Shown in pieces: positions 49,201-61,499 of a stretch of DNA of 64,000 nt. This stretch comes from Eulemur rufifrons (lineage: Eukaryota > Chordata > Mammalia > Primates > Lemuridae). How positions within the stretch are numbered: position 1 is the stretch's first letter; every line of letters starts with the position of its first letter. The position numbers were made by a program, and so were the translations under genes. The notes under the pieces are model-generated. The model was not told the origin of the DNA and ran no database searches. It was given only the letters and a program-made list of their open reading frames with translations. The stretch spans positions 122,077,501 to 122,141,500 of the forward strand of contig NC_090989.1 of NCBI RefSeq assembly GCF_041146395.1. The letters are read 5' to 3'.

Positions 49201-49390
49201 TAGTGGTCCTCAGATTTCAGGGCATCAAAATCATCTGGGAAGTATGTAAAAAATGCAAATTCCAGGGTTCCTCCTAAGAAGATTCCCATTCTGTAATGGG
49301 ATTCTGGGGCGGGGCCCTGGAATCTTCATTTTAACAAGAACCAGGTGATTCTTCAAGTCAATGTCATGCCGTGTCTCGAGGAGCACTGTA
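49201..49390 (+). mobile_element. MER5A (hAT-Charlie)
   Basis: AGTGGTCCTCAGATTTCAGG start, 'catcaaaatcatctggg', 'ggattctggggcggggccctgg', 'aacaagaaccaggtgattc'. Near the usual 189 bp. Confidence 0.75.
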
Positions 49391-49694
49391 ACCTCAGGCG
49401 TAGAATAGGGGTGGGAAGAACCCTCTTCAAGCCATACTATAGCACCAGGGAGCAGACCGACCATGGGGGACGATGGGGGAAAATGGGGTCTTCAGATTCC
49501 AAGCAGGGAAGGCTCCAACAAACCCCTCTGGAGCATGTGATTTCTCAACTGTGTTCTTGGAGCCCTAGAAGGCTCCTCAGAAGTGCTGTCACCTCTACCC
49601 TAGCAGTTTTTTTTTTAAATCTGTTTTATTATAGTGGGTTTCCAAGAAAGTTTTCATTAGAAGAAAAGGTTTGGTTACTAAATGCCCTCCATGG

Positions 49695-50358
49695 TTAAAA
49701 AAATTTCCATGTTGGCAAAGATGGGGAGAAATTGGAAGCCCCTTTCATTGCTGGTGGGAACATAAAATCTTGCAGACACTGTGGTGAGCAGTTCGTCAGT
49801 TCCTCATCAGTTAAACACAGAGTTACCACGTGACCCGGCAATTCTACCCCTGGGTGTATACGCAAAAGAATGGAAAACAGGTGTTCAAACAAAAACTTGT
49901 AATGTTCATAGTAGCACTATTCACAATAGTCAAAAGACGGAAACAACCCAAATGTCCATCAACTGATGAATGGATGAACAAATGTAGTATATTCCTGCAA
50001 TAGAACATTATTCCGCCAGAAAAAGAGATGAAGTACTGAGACATCCTACAGCATGGCTGAACCTCAGACACAGTACACTAAGTGGAAGAAGTCAGACACA
50101 AAAGGCCACATATTGTGTGATTCCATTTATATGAAACATCCAGAATAGGCAAATCCACCAAGACAGAAAGCCAACTAGTGGTTGCCAGGGGCCAGGGGAA
50201 GGGGTTAATGGTGAGTGACTACTTAATGGGTGTAGGGTTTCTTTTGGGGATGATGAAATGTCCTGGAAAAAATAGTGGTAATGATTGTACAACATTGTGA
50301 ATGTATTATATGTCAGTAATGGTAAATTTTAATTGTATTTTACCACAATAAAAAAAAT
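49695..50358 (+). mobile_element. L1M 3' end (ORF2 C-terminus plus 3' UTR)
   Basis: 'cattgctggtgggaacataaaa', 'cacgtgacccggcaattctacccc', 'caacccaaatgtccatcaactgatg', 'tgtgtgattccatttatatgaaa', ending at 'ttttaccacaataaaaa'. Coding region broken. Confidence 0.85.
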
Positions 50359-52490
50359 CCCAGTAGACAGATTTAGAACAAGCATCTCATTTTTCACTGA
50401 CAAAGAAGCTGAGGTCAGAAAGGGGAAATGGCCTGGTGAGATGGCCCAGCCTGTCAGAGGTGAGGCCACAACTGCCAGACCACAGCCCACCACAGCAGGC
50501 TGCCTCTCTTCCTCAACACCCCACCCCCCCAACCTCCTGCCAAACAGCTGTTTCAGAGCTGCAGGCCACTCCATAGTTTCTGCAGCCAGGCCCCCTGCTT
50601 CCCAGGCAAAGGCCCACCTCGCCCAACTGCAGAGCACTGGGCCAGTCTTTCTTCTGCTATCTCCACTGCCTGCTCCCTTCAAGTATGTTAAATGAAAGAC
50701 AAATCCACGTCTAGCTTCATACTTAAGTAAATCTTCCCAGGGGCCTCACCCACAGCTGCAGCTGTCTGAGCGGGTCGCTGAGGGCTGGGTGGATCGGATT
50801 CCGTACATTGCAGACATTGCTCGGTTTCCCAAACTGCAGCTGAGCAGATAGTCTGGAGGAGCCGGTGGTGGTCCTAGGACTGGCTAGAATGAATTCCAGC
50901 CATACGCATTTGTGTGCAGTTGGCTCTTCTCTCCTGCTGGAGGAACACAGCATCTGTCGCACAGTAGATGTTTGGTAAAGATGCACTGGTGCCTGTGGTT
51001 TCTGTCTAGGGGTCATCCTGGGAACATCTTCATTTTACTTACAAGAGTTCGGGAAAGCCTCAGTTTTCTCAGTGCACTTGAGAATAAAAGACCCAGGATA
51101 AGCTCCTGTGAGAACCAAGTGTCATTTTATCCGGCCACTTTCTGAGATGGAATTATTCACCATTTGGGAGGTGGCAACAGCAGAGAATAACTCATTTGCA
51201 TTTGTATTACATGTGAACTTTGGAGCTCCGGCCTTCTGGAACTATGCCCACAACCTCTCCCCAGAGTCTCCTGCTTTGCTTGGTCTGCCCTGATCCTGAC
51301 CTTTCCTTATATCTCTTAGTTGTTGTCTCAAAACTTGTCCTGGCTTTTTTAAAAAAGCTCATTAACATACAAAAGGGTAATTGCAGGACCCAGGAAAGCC
51401 AGCTCTCTGGAAATTTACTGAACTCAGCAGCTGAGGGACCTGGCTGAGAGGGGAAAGCTGGGAATGGGGAGGGCGAAATCCGCAGTCCCGACAAGGTGAC
51501 CTCCTTCTCAGCCTGGGAAGATTACCTAACACCCCAGCGAATTTGGAGATTTGCTTCACACAGCGAGGATGAATGGGGACACTGGGGAAGACTACAGAGC
51601 AGCAGTGACTGCAGTTTCTAAGTTACCATTTAGGATAAGGCGTGAAAGGACAGAACTTCCACAACGCAGTGGTTGGGGGTGAATATTTAGAACTCCAGCT
51701 TGAGGCTGACCTTGATGGCTGGCTGTGGTTTCACTGCTCCGTGGACAGATGCTTCATTTCCTGATGCAGCCTTTCCCAGCTGGAAAAGGTCTCCCAGGAC
51801 GAAGAGGTTTAGGAAATGCTGCAGACTTCACCCCTCGCTGGAGATTTCAAAGTATACAATTATGATCAAAATGTTCTGAGAAGTCCTGCAGAAAAGAAAT
51901 CTGCTTTGGTATTATTTAATCCAGCATTTCCCAAAGCTAATTGACCTCGGAATTTCTTTTCCCCCTTCATAACGCTCATTCATACCATGCCCCACAAAAG
52001 CCAAGTTTCTAAGAATGCACTTGGGAAAAGCTGCCCTAATGCCCAGTAGAGCTGGTTCTGGCCCGTCGTGCCCTGCAGCGCGCAGTGATGGGTTATTCGG
52101 GGAGGACACACAATATGTGGCAGAGCTAAGATTCAGGCTGAGGACTGTGGGACTCCACGCCAGTATTCTCTCCTCGCTATCATGTCAGTTCACTAATAAG
52201 CTGCATTTTCATGGTACTATTTCCAGAGTGTCCGATTCTGTCCCGTTCTTGGGAATCCCATTGTGTCCTTGAACATCCTCCCGTGAGGGACTTCTCATCC
52301 TGTCTACTCCCTCATTTCCCTTTCCCTGCCTGCAGTAGATGATGTTATTGCTCCCTATTTATCAACCCTCGCTGTATCCACATCCTTTGCCACGTAACCT
52401 TGCAGTGCTTTCCCTCTGTGAATGCCACCAACCTCTTGATTTTGGGTTTGGTTGTATCAATAATGCCAAAGGAAATATGTTCCTATCCTG
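50359..52490. other. Intergenic, nothing recognised
   Basis: About 2.1 kb of moderate-GC sequence. Frames of up to 120 codons exist on both strands in 50329-50695 but mirror each other and show no domain. No confident repeat. Confidence 0.4.
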
Positions 52491-52629
52491 AGCTTAGGTC
52501 TCAAGAGGCCTCATGTGTTTCTGCTTGCCTTTTTACACCTCTGCCATGACCATGAGAAAAAGATGGCCCCCATGGCCCACTGGTCACAGGAAGAGGATGA
52601 CAGACACAGGGAGTCGAGCTGCCCCCTAA

Positions 52630-52815
52630 AAGCTGCTCCAGACAAGCCCAGTCTAGAGCAGCTCCCCCAACCAACCCACAGATGCGTGAGTGAGCTCAGT
52701 GTAGATTGGCCAACCTCAGTTGACTCACACAAGTGAGCTTAACAATCAATGATGATTGTTAAGATCCTGAGTTTTGGGGTGATTTGTTATGTAGCAATAG
52801 CTGACTGATACACTC
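52630..52815 (+). mobile_element. MLT1-type LTR fragment
   Basis: 'gatgcgtgagtgagctcag', 'ttgttaagatcctgagttttgggg', 'gttatgtagcaatagctgactgatac', the 3' end of an old MaLR LTR. Confidence 0.65.
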
Positions 52816-53024
52816 CCCACACATCCTCTTCTCTGTTGTTCTCCTTCTCTCTGCCTATTTTTCATCCAGAACTCTCTGACAATTTAAAAAATTATTATAA
52901 GGAAGATTAGCAACAGTAAGTCTGGAACACAGAAGGGAGAAAAAAGTCACCTGTAATTCCAGTCCTGTAAACAGCAACTGTACTTACACATTTCTGTGTT
53001 TCCAGTCTTTGACTCTAAGTATAT

Positions 53025-53341
53025 ACAGACAGTCCCTAATTTATGATGGTTCGACTTACAATTTTTCAACTTTATTATGGTGTGATAGTGGTCTGCATTC
53101 AATACAGTAGTCAATAAATTACATGAGATATTCAATACTTTATTATAAAATAGGCTTTGTATTAGATGACTTGGCCCAACTGTAGGCTAATGTAAGTGTT
53201 CTGAGCACGGTCGAGTAGGCTAGGCTAAGCTGTGATGTTTGGTAGGTTAGGTGTATGAAATAAATTTTTGACTTATAATATTTTCAATTTACAATGGGTT
53301 TATTGGGACATAACTCTATTGTAAATTGAGGAACATCTGTA
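53025..53341 (+). mobile_element. Tigger-like (pogo/TcMar) non-autonomous DNA transposon
   Basis: About 317 bp with terminal inverted repeats (ACAGACAGTCCCTAATTTAT against the reverse complement of TAAATTGAGGAACATCTGT), flanked by TA on both sides, and the internal signature 'gtaggctaggctaagctgtg'. No transposase frame. Confidence 0.75.
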
Positions 53342-53830
53342 TACTTTTTATATAGCAGCGATCAAAGTGTAGATATGATTTTTAAAAAAAGATTGTGTAA
53401 ATTCACCCTGATTGAATGATTTTTATAGCCTACTTTTATTTAGCATTACATGGAAAACATGTCCCCCATTTTTCTATGTAGCTTATTTCACTCGTAAGAA
53501 TTTCTTGGGTACCCACATGTTTCTGGTGCTCAGGGCATGGGTTTTGAGATGACCAAGGTGGCATCCTTCTCTCCCAGAGCTCACAGTTGGTGGTCAAGAT
53601 AGGAGGAGAATAGAGCTCAGTGTGATAGATGTATCAAAATCCTCACAAGGGAAGCTTTATCTTGTCATGCTGCATAATATTCTATTGACTAGACACTTTA
53701 TAATCTAACAACCGTTGTTGGATGCATAGATTGTTTGTATATATTTTTTCATTACAGATAAGACCACAATGAACCTTTGCATTCATATAGCTTTTTCTAC
53801 TCTTTGGATCATTTTCTGGAGATTGAATGC
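53342..53830 (-). mobile_element. Old L1 fragments
   Basis: Antisense L1M-type pieces ('gcataatattctattgactag', 'acaaccgttgttggatgcatag') with a possible L2 piece at 53510-53620 ('ccagagctcacagttggtgg'). Confidence 0.4.
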
Positions 53831-53854
53831 CTCCCTGAAGATTGAAATCAGATT

Positions 53855-54465
53855 TACTGAGTTGAATGTGGCAGATTATATTTTCCAAAGATGATGACAT
53901 CAAAATCTCACATCCCACATGATCTTGCCAGGGTCCCATCAAAAGGGACATCTAAACATTCCCTTCTCTTGATTCTGGGTGGGCTTGTGACTGCTTCAAT
54001 TGATGGGATGCAGTGAAAGTGATACTGGTGACTTCCAAGGCCCGGTCAGAAAAGGCCAGGCAGCTGCTTGCTGGATTCTTTCTCTTGAGACCTTTGCTCT
54101 GGGGGAAGTCAGCCATGAAGTCCAATTACCTTGAGACCACCATGCTAGACAGACCACAGGTGGATGCTCCCTAAAACAGCCCAGTTGAACTCCCAGCGAA
54201 TAGCTAGTACCAATTGCCAGCCACATGAGTGGGCTGTCTTGGGCTTCCAGCCCAGCTCAGCCTTCAGATGGCTCCATCCCCAGCCACTGAGTCCTCCCAG
54301 CCACATAGTCTTCCCCACTGAAGCCCTAGTCATTGAGGAGCAGAGATGAGCCACCCCGCTCGTCTGAATTCCTGACATACAGGATCCATGAACACCATAA
54401 AATGCTTGTTTTAAGCTGATAAGTTTTAGAGAAATTTGTTATACAACAATAATAACTGGAATAAA
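53855..54465 (+). mobile_element. MLT1-type MaLR LTR
   Basis: 'tgtggcagattatattttccaaag', 'ttgattctgggtgggcttgtgactgc', 'gggctgtcttgggcttcc', 'aagctgataagttttagagaaatttg'. Long solo LTR. Confidence 0.75.
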
Positions 54466-54580
54466 CTTATAACATTTTTATAACTCTTGGTACATTTTAC
54501 AAATTGCTTTTTGTTGTCACTAACAATGTCTGAGTACACCAGTTTCAATAACACATTTTGCTTTAAAAATTGTCCATCCA

Positions 54581-54861
54581 GGCCGGGTGCAGTGGCTCAC
54601 GCCTGTAATCCCAGCACTCTGGAAGGTGGAGCAGGAGGATAGCTTGAGCTCAGGAGTTCGAGACCAGCCTAGAGACCCTGCTCTACTAAAGATAGAAAAA
54701 TTATCATGGTGCACACCTGTAGTCCCAGCTACTCGGGAGGCTGAGGCAGGAGGATCGCTTAAGCCCAGGAATCTGGGGTTGCTGTGAGCTAGGCTGATGC
54801 CACGGCACTCTACTCGGGGCAACAGAGTGAGACTCTGTCTCAAAAAAAAAAAAAAAAAAAA
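54581..54861 (+). mobile_element. Alu with target-site duplication
   Basis: GGCCGGGTGCAGTGGCTCACG start, shortened linker, right monomer with 'gctaggctgatgccacgg', pure A tail. 'aaaaattgtccatc' repeats at 54565-54578 and about 54857-54870. Confidence 0.9.
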
Positions 54862-54943
54862 TTGTCCATCTAATCGAGTGTCTTCATATCTTTCCATGGA
54901 ATTTACCCTCTACCTGAAGGACATAAACACAGGCAATATCTTT

Positions 54944-54970
54944 ATTTTATCAATATCAATATCAATATCT
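54944..54970 (+). repeat. (TATCAA)n short tandem repeat
   Basis: Four near-perfect six-base units. Confidence 0.8.
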
Positions 54971-55029
54971 TTGGACATCTAGAAAATTCATTCTTCTTGG
55001 GGGGATTTTATTTCTTTTGGATTTGACAC

Positions 55030-55112
55030 ACAGCTCTGATACTTACTGGTTATGTAAATGTGGGCCTCTGAGTCTCAGTTTCCTCATCTGTAAAATAGGA
55101 TGATAATCTAAT
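55030..55112 (-). mobile_element. MIR SINE fragment
   Basis: Antisense MIR core: 'gcctctgagtctcagtttcc', 'catctgtaaaataggatgat'. 55113-55770 shows nothing recognised besides a C/T-rich patch at 55130-55200. Confidence 0.75.
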
Positions 55113-55774
55113 TTTATTCCTCCTGATGTTTTTTCCTCTCTTTATTCTTCCCTCTCTCTTTTCCTCTTTCTCCCTTAATTTCTTTCCCTCTCATTTTATT
55201 TTTCCATTTTCTTACAAACCCCTGCCTCTTGTATTAATTTTTCCTCTGCCAGATCCTTAAACTTCAGCCATGGATCCTCCCTAAAGTGGCTTGAGAGACA
55301 CTGATTTTTTTTTGGTAACAGAGACCAGTAGAGAAGGTGGCTGCTGATTAATTTCATGTCAGCAAGGGCGTCCTGTGCTCTGCATCTAGAATAGGGCAGT
55401 TTCCAAGGTGACCGAGACTAGTGTGTGAGTATAAGGTGAGGCCCTGGAGTTATGAGCTGCAAAACCCGTAAACCACACAGGCTTCCTCTGAGCCACGCGT
55501 TGCACACGACTCGCCAAGCAATTTAACAACTGATTTGCAGCAAAGTGTTCCAACAATATTTAATGATCGGTGCATCTATAAGTAGGATCATAAAACAATT
55601 TGGATAGATGTTAATATATGGGTTCAGTCCAGGAGTGACTAAACCTTGAGCTGTTTTGACCTCAGAGAGCCATCAAAAACATGCTGCAAGCAACAATTCT
55701 GTGGTTGTCTGCGGCAGATGTTTTGCTCCTATTTAACATGTCCTTGTGTGTGTAATTTACTAACATGGTAATAA

Positions 55775-55900
55775 CATGCTGTTTGGCAGTTTGCAATTTA
55801 CAAAGTGCCTTCACACACGTGTTCTCATTTGATCCTTACAAGATAGGCACTATTATTGAGATCGGGGGAGACAAGCAACTTGCTCCCAGACATCCAGATT
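55775..55900 (+). mobile_element. MIR SINE fragment
   Basis: 'tacaaagtgccttcacacacg', 'ctcatttgatccttacaagatag', 'gcactattattgagatc'. Confidence 0.55.
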
Positions 55901-56129
55901 GGGGAGGGAGGGAGTGAGGTGAGATGACGGTGGTGGTGCTGGTGGCAGTGGTGGTAGACTCCAGATTTGAGACAAGAACTGTGTGGCTCCTAAATTCATC
56001 TTCCTTTCTTATTCCACCAAAATCCTGATTTCCTGGTTTAAAAGACTTGGAACAATCAATTCCTCTCCTGTCCTCACAGGGGCCACTGGGGTCCAGCCTA
56101 CTGGGTCCAGCATCCTGCTCACTCCTTTA

Positions 56130-56305
56130 TCACTTTGCATTAAGAGTGGACTTGCCAGATTTAGCAAATAAATATATGGGACACCCAGTTCAATTTAAAT
56201 TTCAGATAAACAATGAATAATAGTTTTAGTTTCAGTATTTTAGTATGTTCCATGGTATATTTTACCTGGTAAACTTAATTAGACATATTTGTTATTAAAA
56301 AATTT
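56130..56305 (+). mobile_element. Decayed DNA-transposon-like repeat
   Basis: 'ttgccagatttagcaaataaat' and 'gggacacccagttcaatttaaatttcag' followed by partly palindromic AT-rich sequence, a known TIR-element style. Family not named. Confidence 0.5.
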
Positions 56306-56309
56306 TCCC

Positions 56310-56905
56310 CTAAAAATAATATGGGATTCCTCATAGAAAATTATGAAAAGCCACATAAACAAAAGGAAGAAAATAAAAATTACCCTTAATTTTTATTAGC
56401 AGGCAATAACCTCTGTTGATATTTTGGATAATTTACTCTGACCTTTATTCCATGCATATATTTATGTATATAGAGTCTCTTTTTAAAAAATAGAAAATGA
56501 GATTTACTGAATATACTACTTAAGACTTGCTTTCCTCACTTAAGAATATGTCATGAATATCTTTCCATTTTCTCATGTATTTTGTAACATCCAATGGCCG
56601 TAAGGTCATCAATTGGAGAGTATACTGTGTTTAGCTAATTCCCCATAGTCAACCCTTAGGTTGTTTCCAGTGATTTATTATTACAGACGTCACAGTGAAC
56701 AATCTTTACTACATCTCTCTGAACATCCCTAGAATAAATTTTTGGCAGTAGAATTTCTAGATCAAAGGGTAAGCAAACTTTTAAGGTTTTTGTTATATAT
56801 TGTCAAATTGTCCTCTAAAGAAGTTGTGCCAAATTATATTCTCACAAATAATATCTGAAAGTGCCCATGTCCTTGCACGTTGTCAACACTAGGAATTATT
56901 AAAAA
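56310..56905 (-). mobile_element. Old L1 ORF2-end/3' fragment
   Basis: Antisense L1M pattern over about 600 bp: 'gaatatctttccattttctc', 'aacccttaggttgtttccag', 'agaatttctagatcaaagggt', 'tgtcaaattgtcctctaaag'. Confidence 0.7.
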
Positions 56906-57289
56906 CAAAAAAAGAGAAAAATCCCACTTTGACTGATTCCAGAACCACACTCAACCCTCTGTCCCTAAACCACACTTAATGATCTCATTTCTTGCAACTG
57001 AGCCTTCTAATTCTAAAAGGGCAGGGAATTAGATGAGGGACAGAGACGACCACCACTTCCCCTCACATGCCCATGCCAGACATCAGTGGTCAGTCTTGGC
57101 ATCTTTCTGCTGGACTCGAACAAAACTTTGGGCAGCTATCACTAAAGAAATTGCTCATTAGGGGAAATTTCTTCTTATAGAAGAATTTATTTAATAAATG
57201 AAGAAAGAATGATGGAATAGAATGGCATTGGTCACCAATGGCTGTTTATATCAAGTGTTTCTTTTCTTTTTTCTATCAAAAGCAAGCTG

Positions 57290-58200
57290 GAGCAAGGTAT
57301 TTCTGATCGAAGAACACAATGCCATCTTGAAGTGTTCTGGCCAAAAATGTGAACCTGAATCTGATCAAGCTTCTAGATCCAGCTACCAATTTAATAAAGA
57401 GGACAGAGAAAATGTTAAACTACACTACAGAGATGCAATCAGCAAAAACCTGGACTGTGGGGAATTCTATAGATCAAATGACCTGTTTTCTTAAAAAAAA
57501 AAAAAAAGAAAGAAAGAAAAAAATGGAGGGGAAACCTATAGATTAAAAGACAGCTAGAAGATGTATCATCCAGTCACAAATGTGTGGACCTTAGTTGGAT
57601 TCTTATTTTTAAAAAAGTTTTGAGAAAAAAATCCACTAATAACATTTATGACACAATTAGAAATTTGAATACTGACTGGATAGTTGATTGTATTAAGAAA
57701 TAATTATAATTTTTTTAGATGTGATAATAGTATCATAGGTTTTTTTTTTTTTTTTTTAAAGGAGTCCTCATCTATTAGAACAGTGGTTTTCAGTTTTGAG
57801 GTTTTGCTCCCCAGGGGACATTTGGCAACATCTGGAGTCATTTTGGGTTGTCAAAACTGGGAGGAGGGAGTATTAGTGGCATCTAGTGGGTAGAGGCCAG
57901 GGATGTCGCTGAATATCCCAGAACACACAGGACTGTCCCTCACGACAAAGAATCATTTGGCCCAGAATGTCAATAGCGCTGAGGTCTAGAGACAATGTTT
58001 TAGAGATACATACTGAAATATTTACGGGTAAAATGATACAATGGCTGAGATTTGCTACAAAATAATATGTGATGGGGAAGTAGCTTGATAGGAGTGGTTG
58101 AGAGTTGTTGGTTGGGCCTGGGTAAGGGGTACAGAGCTTTGTTACATTCTTTCTACTTTTAGATAAGTTTGAAATTGTCTATAATAAAAAAAACTTATAA
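57290..58200 (+). mobile_element. L1M 3' UTR with a nested MER20
   Basis: L1M-type 3' UTR pieces flank the MER20 at 57778-57990: left 'gtgtggaccttagttggattc', 'gtgataatagtatcatagg'; right 'gatacatactgaaatatttacgggt', 'taagtttgaaattgtctataataaa'. Confidence 0.6.
57778..57990 (+). mobile_element. MER20 (hAT-Charlie)
   Basis: ACAGTGGTTTTCAGTTTTGA start, then 'ccaggggacatttggcaacatctggag', 'ggcatctagtgggtagaggccagggatg', 'agaatcatttggcccagaatg', 'gctgaggtctagaga'. About 213 bp against a usual 219. Confidence 0.9.
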
Positions 58201-58529
58201 CCTGCCCATGAGGTGAATGGCCTTCTCTAAGGACCTTCTTTAACATTCTCTGGCGACTCTGAACTTTTTCTGACCTCACTCACAGGGAAACTGTGAAGTT
58301 GGCGAAGTTTATTTTTGGTGTCTTATCGCTTCCTTCCCTACCAGCAGAAGAGAGATATGCAGGCTGAGGTCCCCAGTCTCTTCGCTCATCCTGTGTCCTC
58401 AGCTGCAAAACAGGGACATACACCACACTTGCTCCCCTCATGGGGCTGCAGGGAGGCTTAGGTTACCAAAACTGTGATGTTTTAATCCACCTCATAGTAG
58501 TGCAGTCTTTGGTCTCAACCTGAACTAAC

Positions 58530-58940
58530 GTCTTTTAATTTCAGTGTAACTTTAGCCACACAGAATTAGTTGAGAAGTAATCTCTTCTCTTCAAGTTTCC
58601 AGAAGAATTTGTATAGAATTGGTATAATCTCTTCCTTACGTGTTTGGTAGAATTCATATGTGAAGCCATCTGGATTTGAGTTTTTCTTTGTGGAAAGGTT
58701 TTAAACTATAAATTGATTCCTTTAATAGATACAGCGTTATTCACGTCATTTATTTCTCCTTAAGTAAGCTTTGCTAGTTTGTGTCCTTCAAGGAATTCAT
58801 CCATTTCATCTGAGTCCTCAAATTTATTGGCATAAAGTTGTTCATGAATTTTCCTTAACATCCTTTTAACCTTTGTAGCATCTATAGTGATATCACCTCT
58901 CTCTTTCTTAAGTTGGTAATTTATGTCTGAACTGAAGTCT
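58530..58940 (-). pseudogene. Antisense L1 ORF2 remnant (reverse transcriptase region)
   Basis: Read on the minus strand, a short frame carries the ORF2 pattern LKKERGDITIDATKVKRMLR followed by a tyrosine-ending QLYANKFEDSDEMDEFLE. After a break, a second frame has a diverged version of the segment that follows in ORF2p. Several stops and shifts; no intact enzyme. Confidence 0.75.
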
Positions 58941-59451
58941 TTTAGATGACAAAAATTCAACAGGAAGATAGGATTTCTTTGTTCACATGAGAAAAGTTGA
59001 AGCCTTGCTTTTACACATCTTTTATTTTTTCCTACCCTCCACCAAAAAATCATCAAATTTTACATCTTCATAGAATTGTTTCTGATATGGAATTAATGTG
59101 GCAGGAAGCTCACGGGAAGGTGAAGGGGGACAGCCAGATGGAAATCTGATTTGTAACCAGGCAGTCATTATGAAAGGAGAAAGCAGAGGTAGTAGTTGCA
59201 TTGGGGTTTTTTGCATTCTGGGTTAGCTTCAGAGGATCAGGAAGTTTTAATCAGGGTCACAGACTCCTATATTCTGTCCTCTCCAAACATTCAGTTAACC
59301 ATTCTATCATTTTAGTAGCATGTAGTCCTAAACGATGTCCCCAAGCTTGTTTACTCTCCAACTCTGGAGATTCTGACAACATTGACCAACTCAGATAATA
59401 TTCTAGGTCCAATTTTTTCAGGAGTGTCTGAGGGCAGTTTGAAATAGTGGG

Positions 59452-59645
59452 AAAACTATGGCTTTTGGAGTTAGACAGATCTAAAGTTTGGCTTTGCCAT
59501 TCATTTGCTGTGAAACTAGGACAAGTTCTGAAAATTCTCTGAACTCTACTTTCCTCATGTGAAAAATGGGGGATAATGAGACCTACTTTATAATGTTCTT
59601 GGGATGCTTAAATGAGATAATACATGTGTCTTGCACATATTATCA
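59452..59645 (-). mobile_element. MIR SINE
   Basis: Antisense MIR: 'ttttggagttagacagatctaaa', 'cctcatgtgaaaaatggggg', 'ttaaatgagataatacatgtg'. Confidence 0.8.
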
Positions 59646-59647
59646 AA

Positions 59648-59832
59648 TTTGAGTGGATCTCAAAGTATGGTTTCTGGAGCAGCATCACCTGGAGACTTGT
59701 TAGAAATGCAAGTTCTTGAGCTCTACTCTAGACCTAATGAATCAGACACTCTGGGCGTGAGAGTTCCACAATCTGTGTTTTAACAAGCCCCTCTGGGTGA
59801 TTCTAATGACTGGCCTGGTTTGAGAACCAATG
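59648..59832 (-). mobile_element. MER5A (hAT-Charlie)
   Basis: Antisense copy: 'agcatcacctggagacttgttagaaatgcaag', 'gacctaatgaatcagacactctgg', 'ttttaacaagcccctctgggtg', ending 'tttgagaaccaatgg'. Confidence 0.85.
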
Positions 59833-59969
59833 GATTTGCATATTCTTTAGCACACGGTAGAAGTTACATAAATGCTAGTTTTCTCTTCCTATTTATATGT
59901 ATTTTTGATATCTATTCTTTCAGCTTATTCTTAGTTCTTGTACTAACTAAACTCTTCAAGAGTCAAGAC

Positions 59970-59992
59970 AGTCTCTCTCTCTCTCTCTCTCT
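59970..59992 (+). repeat. (TC)n microsatellite
   Basis: About 11 TC units. Confidence 0.9.
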
Positions 59993-59999
59993 AGCTCAT

Positions 60000-60780
60000 C
60001 TTATTTTTTTCTTTCTCTTTCCAAATTCCTGGTGAGTGTTTGCATTCAGTAGGAACTCAGAGAGGGTTAATTACATTTCTATGTGCCAAATAAGGACAGA
60101 ACTGCCCTTGGCTTTCCACTGCTTTACTTATTTATTTGACTTATATGGCACCTTGGCTCAATCGGGTATCTGGAGGATGAAGAGCTCAGTGTGCCTGGAG
60201 TGAATACCAATCTTGCTCTGATATCGGGGATGCTGGGAGTGTAATGTCTTCCTCCCAGTGTCAGCCAGACACCACTTCAACCCCAATAAACATGAAAGCC
60301 TGAGCAATGTCATAGATCATTTGGTCCTGATTAAAGAAGAGATGCAATAAAAACTCATCAATTCGCAGCAATTGGAGTGAATGAGAGAGGAGAGGGAGGG
60401 CCAGTAAACAAATGAAAAACTCAAGTTCTTTGTCTAAAAAAGTGCAATCTTATTTGCATAGCACTTTATGGTTTAAGAAGCACCTATAGGCGGGACCAGT
60501 TTGTATAGGACTGCTGTGAGAAATGAATGCCATTCCCAGTAATATTCTAAGCATGATGACCTTCACATTTATTAAGTAAATAATATTATTAATGATAATA
60601 GTAATAGTAGGTGATAGGTGAAAGTTTTTTGATGAATGTGTAATTTAATGAGTGACTTGACTAATGGAATGAATGAATGAACTATCAATTTGTTTGATCA
60701 GAGATTTTTTTCTCAGTGTAAAAGCAAGCTTCATTCAGCAGTGGGTGAGCCCCATAACAGCTGTCGAGGCCTGAATAAGT
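60000..60780. other. Intergenic, nothing recognised
   Basis: AT-rich with GAAT repeats near 60668-60685; no gene. Confidence 0.4.
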
Positions 60781-60784
60781 ACAG

Positions 60785-61270
60785 ATGAAATTTAAAAAAA
60801 TAGCTTTATTCATAATAGCCCAAACCTAGAAACCATCCAAATATCTAACAAAAGGTGAATGGATAAAGAGATTGTAGTACCTCCATACAATGGAATACTA
60901 TTCAGCAATAAAAGGAATGAGCTACTGTTACAAAAACTAACTTGAATATATCTCAAAATTATTATGCTATACAGAAGAAACAAGACACAAGAAGGAACGT
61001 ACTATATGATTTCACATATATAATATTCTAGAAGAGGCGAACCTAATCAATAGTTAGGAAGCACATCAGGGGTTACCTGAGGCCAGGAATAGGGGTGAGA
61101 CTAACTGCAAAGGAACGCGTAGGGACACTTCAGGGTGATGGAAAAGTTCTATAGCTTGACTATGGAGGTCGTTCCAAGAATATATACATTTGTTAGAATC
61201 CATGGAACTATACGTTTTAAATGGATGAATTTTATTGTCTGTAAATTACGCTTCAATAAAATTGATTAAG
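60785..61270 (+). mobile_element. L1M 3' end
   Basis: 'ttattcataatagcccaaacc', 'accatccaaatatctaacaaaagg', 'caatggaatactattcagcaataaaagg', ending 'gcttcaataaaattgatt'. Confidence 0.85.
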
Positions 61271-61352
61271 ACTTGGGGGGAAAGGCGGTACAGGAGCAAC
61301 GTATGTAACCTGCAATTCTGTATTCCCCATAACAAGATGAAATAAAAAAAAA
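61271..61352 (+). mobile_element. Short A-tailed retrocopy, possibly a lineage-specific L1 3' tip
   Basis: About 65 bp ending 'ccccataacaagatgaaat' and a 17-base A run. Resembles the L1 3' terminus I associate with strepsirrhine genomes; too short for certainty. A second A run lies at 61438-61453. Confidence 0.35.
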
Positions 61353-61499
61353 AAAAAAAAGAAACACACACACACAAAAAAAACAATTAATTAATTTAAA
61401 CAATAAAAATCCATTTCTGACATTCACTATGCTAATTAAAAAAAAAAAAAAAAGAAAAGAAGAAAAGGAAAGAAAATAGCAACAGTCTTTTCTACCACA

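Noticed and set aside
58760..59056. 98-codon minus-strand frame as a new small gene
   Set aside because: Its second half is plainly L1 ORF2, with the rest decayed flanking sequence.
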